From Streptomyces sp. NRRL F-6131 (GTDB lineage Bacteria; Actinomycetota; Actinomycetes; Streptomycetales; Streptomycetaceae), in assembly GCA_000719695.1 (NCBI GenBank), contig JOHN01000039.1, forward strand, positions 1 through 64,000: DNA of 64,000 bases. Direction: 5' to 3'. A model generated the notes under the pieces. It had not been told where the DNA came from. It saw only the letters and a program-made list of their open reading frames with translations, and did no database searches. Shown here one piece after another: positions 7,586 to 19,200 of this stretch (positions are counted from its first letter, which is position 1; each line of letters begins with the position of its first letter). The translations under genes and the position numbers were made by a program.

Positions 7586-8395
7586 ATGGCCGAGATCAGG
7601 GTGAACGGGGTGGCGCTGTACTACGAGACCCGGGGTGCCGGGCCGGGGGTGGTGCTGGTGCACGGGTCGTGGACGGACGCCGACAGCTGGGCGCGGGTCC
7701 TGCCGGGGCTCGCCGAGGAGGTGACCGTCGTCGCGTACGACCGGCGCGGCCACAGCCGCAGCGAGGACCTGCTGACCCAGGGCTCCGTGTACGAGGACGC
7801 CGCCGACCTCGCCGGCCTGATCGTCGGCCTCGGCCTGGCCCCCGCCTACGTCTGCGGCGACTCCTACGGGGGGCTGATCGCCCTCCGCCTCGCGGCCGCC
7901 CGCCCGGACCTGCTGCGCGGCGTGACCGCCCACGAACCCCCCGCGACCGGCACCCTCCTCGCCGACCCGGAACTCCGCCCCCTGGGCGTCGCCTTCGCCC
8001 AACGCATCTCCGCGGTCCGCGAACTCCTCGAACAGGCCGAATCAGCGGCCGCGGCCGAGCTCTACGTCGACACCATCGCCTTCGGCCCGGGCGCCTGGGA
8101 ACAACTCCCCGCCCCCGTCCGCCACACCTACATCCGCAACGCCCCGACCTACCTCGACGAACTCCGCGACCCGGACGCCCTCGACCTCGACCTCCCCACC
8201 CTCAGCCGCTTCACCGAGCGCGTCCTCCTCACCCAGAGCGACGACAGCGCCCCCATGTACGGCGAGATCCTCGACCTGATCGACCTCTCCCTCCCCAAAC
8301 CCGAACGCCACGTCTACCCCCACGCCGGCCACGCCCCCCACCTCTCCGAACCCGAACGCTGGGTCCGCACCACGCTGCCGCACGCCCTGGGGTGA
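7586..8395 (+). CDS. Alpha/beta hydrolase
   Basis: This 269-aa cytosolic alpha/beta-hydrolase-fold enzyme has an oxyanion region VLVHGSWTDADSW near residues 24-36, the nucleophile elbow GDSYGG near 90, an acid region around LLTQSDDS, and the catalytic His in AGHAPHLSEPERW near 250. The substrate cannot be predicted. The gene is monocistronic and converges on the lectin-protein gene. Confidence 0.85.
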   Translation: MAEIRVNGVALYYETRGAGPGVVLVHGSWTDADSWARVLPGLAEEVTVVAYDRRGHSRSEDLLTQGSVYEDAADLAGLIVGLGLAPAYVCGDSYGGLIALRLAAARPDLLRGVTAHEPPATGTLLADPELRPLGVAFAQRISAVRELLEQAESAAAAELYVDTIAFGPGAWEQLPAPVRHTYIRNAPTYLDELRDPDALDLDLPTLSRFTERVLLTQSDDSAPMYGEILDLIDLSLPKPERHVYPHAGHAPHLSEPERWVRTTLPHALG

Positions 8396-8543
8396 GGTCG
8401 GCCGCGGGTCGGGTCCGTCGTCGGCCGTCGCAGGAGGACGTCACCAGGCGAAGGGCGTCCCTTCCCCGAACGACGGTTCGGAGAGGGGACACCCCCGGGA
8501 GCGGCAGGACGATCCAGACCGTCGATGTTTCCGACGGAAGGGA

Positions 8544-11500
8544 TCAGTTCACCTGGGCCTCGGCGAACCAGCGCTGGTTGGCGTTGCCGTTGCACTGCCA
8601 GATGCCGACGGCCGTCCCGTTCTCGGTACTCCAACCCGGGAGTTCCAGGCAGCTGTCGGCGGCCGGGCTGTAGAGGGTCCCGTCGAAGCGGCGCACCCAG
8701 TTCTGGTCCGGTTCGGCGCCGTTGCAGGACTGGATCTGGATCTTGGACCCCCAGTGCGGCTGCGCGTCGGCGATGCCGAGGCAGCGGTCCCCGGTGCCGC
8801 GGACCTTGATCTTGTTGTCCGTGGTCAGGGAGAGGTGCTGGGAGTCGCCGTTCCAGCAGTTGTACACGGTGACGAGAGTGCCGACGGCGCCACCCCAGTC
8901 GTCGAGGCACTTGCCCCGATCGTACGAACTGTGGATTTGAACCCGGGAGTTGGTGGTGGCCAAGGAGTTGGCCTGCTGTTCGGTGAACGCGTAGGGGTAC
9001 ACCCGGACGTCACTGATCGCACCGTTGAGCAGGTCCTCGGGGGAGCTGTAGCGGTCGGTGACCACGCCGCCGATGTTGATGCTTCCGTCGGCCCGCCAGG
9101 TGCCCCCGACCCAGGTTGATCCGGCGGTCCTTCCGTTCACGTACAGGGTGGCGGTTCGGCTCGCGGAGTTGTAGGTGCCGACCAGGTGGGTCCAGACGCC
9201 CGGTTCCGGCGCCCTGTCGTCCGCCGCGGTGAAGTAGGTGTCGGTGCCGCGGTAGTCCTGGCCCGGCAGGGTGAATGCCCACCGGTTCAGGTTGGCCGCG
9301 TACTGCAGGTAGAACGGGCTGCGCTCCTGGCCGGTCTGGCTGACGGCGGTCTGGTACCCGTTGGTGTTGTTGATCTTGACCCAGGCGGCGACGGTGAAGC
9401 TCTGGCCGGTGTCGATTCCTGGCCGGCCGGTGGAGCGGTAGAAACTGGACCAGCCGTCGAACGCGGTGGCCTGGTCGCCCGCCCCGTTGTGGTCGGCGGT
9501 GCGTGTGAACGCGTTGGGGTGGAGCGGGTCGGCGTCGGAGCTGTCCGGGCCTCCGGCGCTGCCCAGGCCCCACCAGAGCGGGTTCACCGAGGTGTCCGCG
9601 ATCGTCTGGGGGCCCGCCTGCCAGGCCATGCCCGGGTTGCTGCCACCGGGGTCAGCGGTGTCCCCCCACCAGATGTCGATCTGGTGGTCCGTGTTCCTGC
9701 CCCACAGAGTGGGCGAGCCGTTGCCGGTGAGATCACCGTCGGAGCCCAGAACCGGCCATCGGTCGACGGACACCTCGCCAAGGTGGAGAGGGCCGGAAAT
9801 CCAGGTCAGCGTCGGCACGGTCCGGGGCTGGTTGTCGGCGTCGACGATGGGACGGCCGGACTTGTCGGTGGCCGTCACGGTGCCGGCGCCGAAGATGTAC
9901 CCGTGCAGGGTCCCCTTCCCGCCGTCCGCGCCGTTCTCCAGATTGCGTGTCCAGAGTCCCGGATGGCCCTGCTTGGCCCAGTCGCCCGGCGTGATCAGCT
10001 CCTTGTCCCGCCATCCGGAGGCCGCCAGCAGGACCGGCTTGCCCAGGACGTTCCCGTCGGTGGCGGGGTAGTACCAGAGTGCGGCATCGGCGCCGTTGTT
10101 CGTACTCTCGACGGTGAGCAGGCCGCTCTTGTTCTTGAACCGCAGTTTGTAGTCCAGGTCGGTGTTGACCGGGTCGCCGAGGGACGCGAGGCGCAGGGTG
10201 TTCGACCAGTCAGTTGCGTTGTAGCCCGGCAGGGTGCGCCAGGAGCAGTCCTCGGTCGCGGTGACGACGCACTTCGGCTTGTCGAGCGTGGTCTTCGAGT
10301 CGATGCGCCCGTAGTACCCGGTGTTGCCGGGGTTGCCGTAGAGGCGTAGGTACTTGTCGCCCGGGGCGTGCGCGATCACGTCGTCGATGTTGTTGCCGCC
10401 GGTGAACGTGCCCCGGTGTGCGAACTGGGTGGTGAGCCAGCCGTCGCCGGTCGGGGAGTCCGCCGGCTTGGCCACGAGGCCGATGGCCGGGCTCTTCGCC
10501 AGCGGGTTGCCGGGGACGGTGTAGGCGCGGAGGTTGCCGGACTGGTCGGTGGTCACGATGTCCGGCGCGCTGTCCCCGGTGACATCACCGAACACCGGAG
10601 GAGGACCGTCGGGGTTCCAAGGGACGTAGAACGCGTATGACGCCACCGGGGAGACGTTGCGGGCGTTGTCCATCACCTGGATGAAGCCGATGTTGGTTCC
10701 CCAACGGCCGGGGAGGACGGAGACACCGTCCCGCGGCATGTCGCTGCCGCACTGCCAGGAGGAGTTGCTGAACTGCGGGTCCCAGGAGAAGCGAGCGCAG
10801 GCGATGCCGGACGGCGTGCCGCCGTCGGGGGTGGTGTCGACGGCGGAGAACGGAATGACGCCCCATTCGCCCGAGCGCTTCCGGCTCACCTGGCCGTTGC
10901 CGGACGGGGGAAAGCGGTCCGCGAGTTCAGCTTCGGAGAGCGTGTCGTAGACGCCCTTGACGGTGAGGGTGGGCGGCGTCAGGTCGACGCCGAACCGACA
11001 GGTGGGTGTCGGACCGGAGGCGTCGATCAGCTTATCGGTCGAGTGTGCGCTCCAGCCGTAGACGTGACCGTCCTTGATCACGTCACCGCGTACGTTGAAG
11101 GCCGCGTTGGTGCCGTTGTCCACCTCCGCGGACAGCCCACTGTCCACGTCGGGAGCGTTCGGGATGCTGTAGTCCCAGATGTGCGACCAGGAATAGAGGG
11201 TCGACTGCACGGGGCTGTGCACCGTCGCGTTGAGGGTCACCGCACCGTTGAAGTCGCTCCCGGCGCTGAGCCAGCCCAGTGAGGATCCGTCGCAGCCCTG
11301 ATTGCTCGCCCAGGGCGAGGCAGTTACGGGTGCCGGCGACACGTACGGGTCGGTCGGGGCCCCGGGAGCGCGGTCGTACTCGACCTCGATCACCGGACGG
11401 TAGTCCAGTCGCTTGAAGGCCATGAGGTCGGCCTCGTTGCGTGCCCGCAGGCCGAACGTGACGGTGTCGTGCGAGGGCGCGAAGTTCTGGAAGACCGAGG

Positions 11501-13016
11501 TGACGTCGTAGTCGAACCTGACGTTACCCTGGCATTTCGGGTAGCCGGAGCCGGCCACGAGTGCCTCGCCCAGCCGACCCCCGATGACGCCGGGCTCGTT
11601 CGACCAGACCGTGTTCCTGTTGATGTCGCCGGTCTGGTAGAGATCCACCAGGTAGGACGTGGTGCACGAGTGGTCCGAGGACTCGTCCTCCCACACCGCC
11701 ATGGTCGCCCTGCTGACCACGGTGCCCGCGTAGCCGCGAGTGTCGAACTGGAAGAACGAGCGCTCTCTGCCCTTGGGGGTCTTGAAGCCCTGATAGCCGA
11801 CGCCAGGGCGGGCGTACGGGTCACCGGATGCCGTGGTCTGCCCGTAGCGGGGGGTGTTGAACGCCTCCTGGGTCCACGTCCAGGCATTGCCCTCCCGGCG
11901 GTCGTAGCGCCACACGGGGTCGATGAACCAGGGGCCCTGTCCGTCCTCCAGGATCGATCGGTCCGGCGTCAGCTCGATGGTGCCGCCCGACACCGTGGTC
12001 GCCATGCTGGCCACCTTGGCGCCCGGTGCCGGTCCGTCGGCGCTGCTGACGGGCCCCGGTGAGGTGGCGGGTTCCGTGGCTCCGCCGACCCCCGGTGCGG
12101 CGGCGGCCGGACCGGCCGCCGCCCACTGGAGGGGCTTGTCCGGAACGGTTGCGGTGGGCGCGGGCGCGCTGGTCGAGCTGTCCCACATCTGGGGCACTGG
12201 GGCGTACCAGCGGACGGTGCCGTCCTTGCCCGTGGCCGAGAGGTTGCCGGCCTGGTCGCTCGTGACGGTGAGGTCCTTGGTGGTGGTACCGAAGCGGACC
12301 TTGGCGAGCTGCGGGTTCCTGGCGGCCTCGGCCGTCTTGACGATCAGGACGGTGTTGAGACCGCCGAACTTGTTCGCGGTGACCTTGAGGTCGACCCCGG
12401 TGGCGACCTCGGGGTACAGCAGTCCGTCGCCGTCCTCGTCGAGAACGGGCTTGGTGAGCGGGAACGGTGAGTCGATGGCGAGCGTCTCCCCATCGAGGCC
12501 GGTCAGCGTTCCGAGCGGCCCCGCACCTCCTCCGGACAGGTGCACACCGGTGGCGGCAGCTGTCGGACGGAAGCCGCCGGCCGGGTCGGCGACGAGCTTC
12601 GCGTCCAGCGGTGCCCAGGTGCCGGAAGCCTGCTTGACCCGCTGCTGGTCGGGATGCTGGGTCCGGGCGAGTCGGCCCTCGGGGGTGGCCGCCGTCTCGC
12701 TGAACTCGTCGGTCAACTCCGTTACGGGAACGCGCTTTCCGGTAGCTCGGGCCTCGGCGATCGCCCGGTCGGCGGCCGTGATGACCGGCTTGTCCTTGGT
12801 CCGCTTGGCGTCGGCGTCCGCGATGGTCCTGGCGAGGTTCGGCGGAATCGGCGGGGTGCTCGGTCCTCCGGGCGCAGCTGCGCTGCCGGCGAAGGCGACG
12901 GGCGCTGTCGGGGCAAGGACGAGGACGAGGCCCATGACGGCGGCGGTCAGCCACCGGGAGGAAGTCCGTGAGTTCTGGAGCACGCCGAGGCGCGCCCCCG
13001 GCGGAGCGAGTGGCAT
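8544..13016 (-). CDS. Giant secreted DNRLRE/LamG/ricin-lectin protein
   Basis: This 1,490-aa protein has an N-terminal Sec signal (residues about 20-45, WLTAAVMGLVLVLAP...AFAGSAAA). A DNRLRE-type beta domain (about 400-550, with RSFFQFDTRGYAG) follows, then an FG-GAP/VCBS-like segment (about 800-830, FGDVTGDSAPDIVTTDQSG), a LamG/concanavalin domain (about 1175-1340, SFTVAAWVKINN, RTATLYVNGR), and a C-terminal ricin-B trefoil (about 1360-1490, KCLDDWGG, NQRWF). No catalytic motif is seen, so it is probably an adhesive or carbohydrate-binding wall protein. The ATG at 13016 has GGGGGA 8 bp upstream. It is divergent from the RHS toxin gene, which suggests co-regulation and possibly a shared delivery role. 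Confidence 0.85.
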   Translation of the reverse strand: MPLAPPGARLGVLQNSRTSSRWLTAAVMGLVLVLAPTAPVAFAGSAAAPGGPSTPPIPPNLARTIADADAKRTKDKPVITAADRAIAEARATGKRVPVTELTDEFSETAATPEGRLARTQHPDQQRVKQASGTWAPLDAKLVADPAGGFRPTAAATGVHLSGGGAGPLGTLTGLDGETLAIDSPFPLTKPVLDEDGDGLLYPEVATGVDLKVTANKFGGLNTVLIVKTAEAARNPQLAKVRFGTTTKDLTVTSDQAGNLSATGKDGTVRWYAPVPQMWDSSTSAPAPTATVPDKPLQWAAAGPAAAAPGVGGATEPATSPGPVSSADGPAPGAKVASMATTVSGGTIELTPDRSILEDGQGPWFIDPVWRYDRREGNAWTWTQEAFNTPRYGQTTASGDPYARPGVGYQGFKTPKGRERSFFQFDTRGYAGTVVSRATMAVWEDESSDHSCTTSYLVDLYQTGDINRNTVWSNEPGVIGGRLGEALVAGSGYPKCQGNVRFDYDVTSVFQNFAPSHDTVTFGLRARNEADLMAFKRLDYRPVIEVEYDRAPGAPTDPYVSPAPVTASPWASNQGCDGSSLGWLSAGSDFNGAVTLNATVHSPVQSTLYSWSHIWDYSIPNAPDVDSGLSAEVDNGTNAAFNVRGDVIKDGHVYGWSAHSTDKLIDASGPTPTCRFGVDLTPPTLTVKGVYDTLSEAELADRFPPSGNGQVSRKRSGEWGVIPFSAVDTTPDGGTPSGIACARFSWDPQFSNSSWQCGSDMPRDGVSVLPGRWGTNIGFIQVMDNARNVSPVASYAFYVPWNPDGPPPVFGDVTGDSAPDIVTTDQSGNLRAYTVPGNPLAKSPAIGLVAKPADSPTGDGWLTTQFAHRGTFTGGNNIDDVIAHAPGDKYLRLYGNPGNTGYYGRIDSKTTLDKPKCVVTATEDCSWRTLPGYNATDWSNTLRLASLGDPVNTDLDYKLRFKNKSGLLTVESTNNGADAALWYYPATDGNVLGKPVLLAASGWRDKELITPGDWAKQGHPGLWTRNLENGADGGKGTLHGYIFGAGTVTATDKSGRPIVDADNQPRTVPTLTWISGPLHLGEVSVDRWPVLGSDGDLTGNGSPTLWGRNTDHQIDIWWGDTADPGGSNPGMAWQAGPQTIADTSVNPLWWGLGSAGGPDSSDADPLHPNAFTRTADHNGAGDQATAFDGWSSFYRSTGRPGIDTGQSFTVAAWVKINNTNGYQTAVSQTGQERSPFYLQYAANLNRWAFTLPGQDYRGTDTYFTAADDRAPEPGVWTHLVGTYNSASRTATLYVNGRTAGSTWVGGTWRADGSINIGGVVTDRYSSPEDLLNGAISDVRVYPYAFTEQQANSLATTNSRVQIHSSYDRGKCLDDWGGAVGTLVTVYNCWNGDSQHLSLTTDNKIKVRGTGDRCLGIADAQPHWGSKIQIQSCNGAEPDQNWVRRFDGTLYSPAADSCLELPGWSTENGTAVGIWQCNGNANQRWFAEAQVN

Positions 13017-13167
13017 TGGCTGGGTCCCCCACGTGATGACGTTTCGGGCCGCCCGTGAGCGGTCGGCGGCGGTCACGGTGAACGCTTCCGCAGTCACCGA
13101 CAGTGAGTCAATCGAATTCGGGCGGCGTTGCGCCCGCTTTGGCCGTAACCGAACCTCTTTGGTGGCG

Positions 13168-13185
13168 ACGTGACGTCGATCACGT
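13168..13185. promoter_or_regulatory. Inverted repeat in divergent lectin/RHS promoter region
   Basis: ACGTGA-CGTCGA-TCACGT has perfect 6-bp arms with a 6-bp centre, roughly midway between the two starts. The GTGA-N6-TCAC core resembles sites bound by CRP/FNR-type regulators. This is inference from shape only. Confidence 0.4.
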
Positions 13186-13293
13186 GAGGATTCGTCGACA
13201 ATTCGCTCGCGATCACCGTGACGCAGGGCCTACTCTCCGCCACAGTCTTCTGTCCGCGCACGGTTTGAGGTGCAGTCATACCAGGGGGGTTCA

Positions 13294-16200
13294 GTGCGAC
13301 TTTGGCGTGCCCATGATTTGCATGTGAGGGGAAGGAAGGAGGCTCCACCAGGTTCGAGGAGGCCCCGTACCGCCGCGGTGGCAGCGCTGGCTCTCGTCGG
13401 CGTGCTCGTAACGCCCGCGGTCCCCGCCCTCGGGGTCCCGGGGACGGACAAGAACAAGGACCGGATCTGGTCCCCGCCCGGCACCCCGTTGCCCAGGACG
13501 GCCGCGGTGGCCGGTGCGGCCGAGAAGCCGAAGGCGAATGCTTCGGCCACGGGTACGCCGAAATGGTCGTCGCAGAAGAGCGGTCCTACGCCGTCGAGCG
13601 GTTCGGCTGCCACGGTGCTGGACGTGGCTCCGGCGGCCGGTACCAAGGCGAACCGCGTTGGGGCCGACGGCGTCGAGGTGCAGGAATCTGCGGCCGGGGC
13701 CTCGAAGCAGGCCGGTCAGCTGCCGGTCTGGCTCGCCCCTGTTGCCCCGGATGCGGTTGCGTCGGTCGGCGGCGCCCCGGAGAGCGGCGTGGTGGTCCCG
13801 TCCGGGGCTCCGGTCAGGGTGACGCTCGCGGACTCCAGGACGGCGGCCGGCGCAGGCGTCCAGGGCACGCTCGTGTCGCTGTCGCGGACCGAGCAGGCTG
13901 ACGAGGCCAAAGTCCGGGTGAGTCTGGACCTGTCCGGAATCGGCTTCGGGGGTGACTTCGCGGAACGCGTGCGACTGGTCTCGCTGCCCGCTTGCGTGCT
14001 GACCACACCGGAGGTCGGCGACTGCCAGGCAAGGACGCCCGTTCCTTCGCACTACGACGAGACGACCCGACGGCTCGTCGCCGACGTGGACCTGCCCGCC
14101 GTGGACGGTCCTTCGACCCGGCGAGGCCGCGCGGAAGCGAAGTCCGCCGACCTCGCATCAGCGGGTGTGTTCGCCGCACAGGCCGGCGCGGCGTTGCCTT
14201 CGGTCCTGGCCACCGAGAGCCTTCCGTCGAGCGGCCTGGGGACCTACAGCGCCACATCCCTCACGCCGAGCCAGGCATGGACCGCTGGTAGTTCCTCGGG
14301 CTCCTTCACGTACAACTACCCGGTCCAGTCACCGCCGACGCTTGGCGGCGCGGCACCCCAACTGGCCCTCGGCTACGACTCGGCGTCGGTCGACGGCAGG
14401 ACGTCGTCCACCAACTCCCAGGCGTCGTGGATCGGGGACGGCTGGGATCTCAGTGCGGGCTTTGTCGAACGCTCCTACAAGCCGTGCGACAAGGCCGGGA
14501 TCGCCAACTCCGGCGACCAGTGCTGGGGCGGCGCCAACCTGACCCTCGCGCTGGGCGGCCACTCCGGCGAACTGGTGCCCCACGACCCCTCCTGCGCGGC
14601 GGGCGTCGCTAAGGACGAGCAGTCGAAGTGCACTTGGCGACTGAAGAACGACGACGGCACCAAGGTCGAGTTCCTGACGGGCGCCACCAACGGCACTTGG
14701 AACGGTTCCTACCTGAAGGTCACCGACACCGCGGGGACGGTCTACTACTTCGGTCTCAACCACCTCCCCTCGGCCACCGGGGCACCGACCAGCACAGGCC
14801 CGGAAAGCCAATCGGCGTGGACGGTTCCGGTCTACTCGCCGTCCGCCGCCGGCGCTGGAAAGCCGGCCGACCCGTGCTACGACGCCGCCAAGGGCAAGAA
14901 CTCGTGGTGCCAGATGGCATGGCGGTGGAACCTCGACCACGTCGTGGACGTCCACGGAAACCTCACGACCTACTCCTACGCAGCCGAGACCAACTGGTAC
15001 GCGCGCGGGACCGGGACGGGCACCAACACCAGGTACACCCGCGCCGGGACGATCGCATCGATCGCTTACGGCCAGCGGCTCGCCGACCAGCTCGCGGCCG
15101 GGGGCTCGTACCAGCCCGCCGCGAGGATCGACTTCGAGACCGGCGAGCGCTGCGACGGCGGTGACTGCGGCCCCGGCAGCCGTACGCCGGCCAACGCCGG
15201 GAACTGGCCCGATGTACCGCTCGACAAGGAGTGTGCCGAGACGGGGGTCTGCTCCAACCGCAGTCCGAGCTACTGGTCGACCAAGTGGCTGAACACGATC
15301 ACCACCTTGATCCGCTCCGGCGGGTCGTACCGCCCGGTGGACCGTTACGAACTCACCCACACCTTCAAGAATTCCAACAACGCCGATCCGAAGGAGAACA
15401 CGAGGATCCCATGGCTCCAGTCGGTCAAGCGGATCGGCGAGGACGCCTTCGGCGGGCAGGGCGATCAGCCGCTGCCCGAGGTCACGTTCGCGGACAAGCT
15501 GCTGCCCAACCGGGTGGACGGTCTCGTCCCCGCCCGCTCGCAGTACTACCGCCCGCGCATCAACGTGATCACGACCGAGACGGGCGGGCGGATCGTCGTC
15601 GCCTACCGGGAGAACTCGTGCAGGCGCACCACGGGCCTGATGCCGACCGCTCCTGACCGCAACACGATGAGCTGCTACAACGTGAAGTGGTACGACACGG
15701 GCGCGGCCAAGATGGTGGACGACTGGTTCCTCCGCTACCCTGTCGCCACCGTGACGGTGGACCCCAACTCCGATCTCACCGCGGGCGCGTTGGCCCAGGT
15801 GACTTCCTACGAGTACGACAAGGCCGCCTGGCACCGCAATGACGGCGCCCTGGTGGACGACCAGAGCCGGACGTGGGACCAGTTCCGCGGCTACTCGAAG
15901 GTGACCGTGGTCACCGGCACCGGCCAGGACGGTACCCGGTCCAAGAGCTCGACCAGCTACTACCAGGGCATGGACGGCGACCTCAAGGCCGACAAGAAGG
16001 GCCTGGCGGCCTCCGTCTCCGGTCCGACCAGCGGCGCGAAGACCGACTCCGACTGGCTCTCGGGCCGGGTCCTGGAGAGCAATGTCTACGCGAACGCCGA
16101 CAGCTCCACGCCGGAATCGTCGACCGTCAACACCAGCAGCGGCCCGGTCGACACCGCTACCCACAAGCGGACCGGCCTGCCGGACCTGGTGGCCCGGTAC

Positions 16201-19200
16201 GGCGCGACGACCTCGACCAGCGTCTCCACGGTCAGGACGACCGGCGGCGCGCGGACGACCTCGACGGTGACCACGACCGACAAGGACCACAACAACCGGG
16301 TCAGAACTTCCTTGACCACGGCCGACGGCACACCCGACATCTGCACGCGCACGTCGTACGCGAGCGGCAACGATCCGCAGATGACTGGCCTGGCCTCGGA
16401 GGTGCTGACCGTCTCGGGCGGTAATGCCTGCGGTGCGACCACCACGACGGGCAACACCGTCGCCGGCAACCGCGTGCTCTACGACGGTCTGCCGTACGGG
16501 AGCGCAGGGGCGAAGGGCGAGGCCACCGGCGCCCAGGTGCTGGACCGCTACGAGGGCGGCAACGCCCAGTGGGTCACCACGGGCGCCACGACCTACGATG
16601 CCCACGGTCGGGTGGCCACCGTCACCGACCTGACAGCCACGGACACCGCCAACGCCTCCGGTGCGACCGTCACGACCGCCTACAGCTCGGCCAACGCGGG
16701 CGAACTGCCGGACCGGACGGTTACCAGCACCCCCGCGCCGGCCGGCGCACCGGATGCCGGCGGCCGACGGGAGACGACCGTCACTCTGGATCCGGCACGC
16801 GCCCTGCCGATCACCGCGACCGACCCCAACGGCCGGACGGTCACGCAGTCGTACGACGCGCTCGGCCGGCTGAAGGCGGTCTGGAAGCCCGGGCGGCCCA
16901 CGAACACGACGGCCAATCAGACGTTCGACTACGGCGTCAACGGCACCGCGACACCCTCGGCGGTCGTCAGCCGCACGATGCGGGCCGACGAGAGCTACGT
17001 GACCTCGACCCAGATCATGGACGGTCTCGGCCGGGTGATCCAGACCCAGACCGATCCGGCCATCTCCGCCTACCACGGCCGACTGGTCGCCGACACGTTC
17101 TACGACTCGCAGGGCCGTGCGAACCGGGCCTTCGCACCGCACTACGACGACACATCGGGCCCGAACACCGTCCGGTTCGTGGTGGCCGCGGCACAGGTAC
17201 CGGGACAGACCTACACCGTCTTCGACGGGATGGGCCGACCGGTGAGTTCGCAGTTCATCGCCTTGGGTGTGCCGCAGAACACCACCACCACGGCCTACCC
17301 GGGCGCCGACCGGGTGGACGTGACACCGCCCGCCGGTGCCACCGCGACCAGCACGGTCACGGACAGCCGCGGCCGTACGGCCGAGCTGTGGCAGTACCGG
17401 ACGGCGAACGCGACCGGCAACCGGGCGGACGCGGACGTCACCGGCTACACCTACACCCCGGGGGGTCAGCCCGCGACGCGGGTCGACGCGGCAGGGAACA
17501 CCTGGAGCTACGGCTACGACCAGCGGGGCCGCCAGGTCCGCGCCGACGACCCGGACACGGGCGTCTCGACCCGGACGTACGACGGTGCGGGCCGACTGGC
17601 CACCACCACCGATGCCCGCAACCAGACCGTCGCGATCACCTACGACCTCCTGGGCCGCAAGACCGGCACGTACAACGGCAGCGTCAGCCCGGCGAACCAG
17701 CTCACCGGCTACACGTACGACACGGTGGCCAAGGGCCAGCCGACCGCCGCCACGCGGTACGTCGGCGGCGCGGGCGGGAACACCTACACCAAGTCGATCG
17801 TCGAGCTCGATGTGGCGTACCACCCGACGAAGACGACAGTCTCGATCCCCGGAAGCGAGATCGGCCGTGACGGGCAGGTGACCTTCACCTACGGCGCCAC
17901 CTATGACCCGATCACCGGAGCGATGACCGAGGACGGCCGGGCCGCCGCAGGTAACCTGGCCGAGGAATGGGTCTCGTACAACTACGAGGCATACGGCCTG
18001 CTGCACGACATGGGGGGTGCCGGTGACGTCTACCTCCGGCAGGCGGACTGGGACGCCTACGGACGCAACATCCGTTCCACGGTGAACCCGTGGGGCACCC
18101 AGATCGTCGCCACCAACACCTACGACGAGCCCACCGGGCGATTGCTCACCCAGTACATCGACAAGCAGACCGCGACCACGGGCACGGTCCAGAACACCAC
18201 GTACGCCTATGACCAGGCCGGCCGGATCACCGCGATCCGGGCCATCCCGAACAACACGCCGGCCGCCACTGACCTCCAGTGCTTCACCTATGACCACCTG
18301 GGGCGGCTGACCGCGGCCTGGAGCGACACCGGGCGGCTGCAGCAGCCGACCCCGTCGCTCGCGGGGCAGGGCGCGTGCGCGAACCCGACGCCGACGAGTG
18401 GCGCCGGGGCACCCGCGAGGACCACCGTCGGTGGCAGCGCGGCCTACTGGCAGGACTACACCTACGACCTGACCGGCAACCGGACCAAAGTCGTCCACCA
18501 CGACCCGGGCGGCGACCCCGCCAAGGACATCACGGTCGACCAGGCGTCTCCGGCTCCGGGCACCCGCAACACGCCGACCGGCGCCGCGGGAACGGGCGGC
18601 GGCACCGGTGGCCCCCACACCCTCTCCACGACGACCAGCACCTACGGGTCAGCGGGTTGGGGCACGGGCGGCAACCAGTACGACGCCGCCGGCAACACCA
18701 CGCGGATCGGCAACCCCGGCGGCAACCGGGAGCTCAGGGCCGGCTTCGTCCTCAACTCGGGTGAATCGGTACGCTCGAACAGCGTCCAACTCGCCATGCA
18801 GGCGGACGGCAACCTCGTTCTGACCTCGCTCCGGAGCGGCCAGGCGATCTGGTCCAGCAACACCCAGGGCAACACCGGTGCCTGGGCCACCATGCAGGAC
18901 GACGGCAACTTCGTCGTCTACGACACCCAGAACACTCCGCTCTGGTCGTCCCAGACCTGGGCGGGCGACGGCAGCGGCAACTTCGCGGTCGTCCAGGACG
19001 ACGGCAAGTTCATGGTCTACGCCCCTGGTTGGGACCCCAAGTGGGGAACCGAGACCTGGAACCCGGTCGACGCGGCCAACGGCTCGACCCTGACCTGGGA
19101 CGCCGAGGGCAAACTCGCCTCGCTCACCCAGGGCTCCGCCACGACGACCTACGTCTACGACGCCGACGGCAACCAGCTCGTGCGCCGCAACCCCGGCAAG

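Noticed and set aside
14329..18618. A 1,429-codon leftward frame opposite the RHS gene
   Set aside because: Low-complexity V/G/R-rich translation without domains; it mirrors the GC3 bias of the real rightward gene, which has clear RHS repeats.
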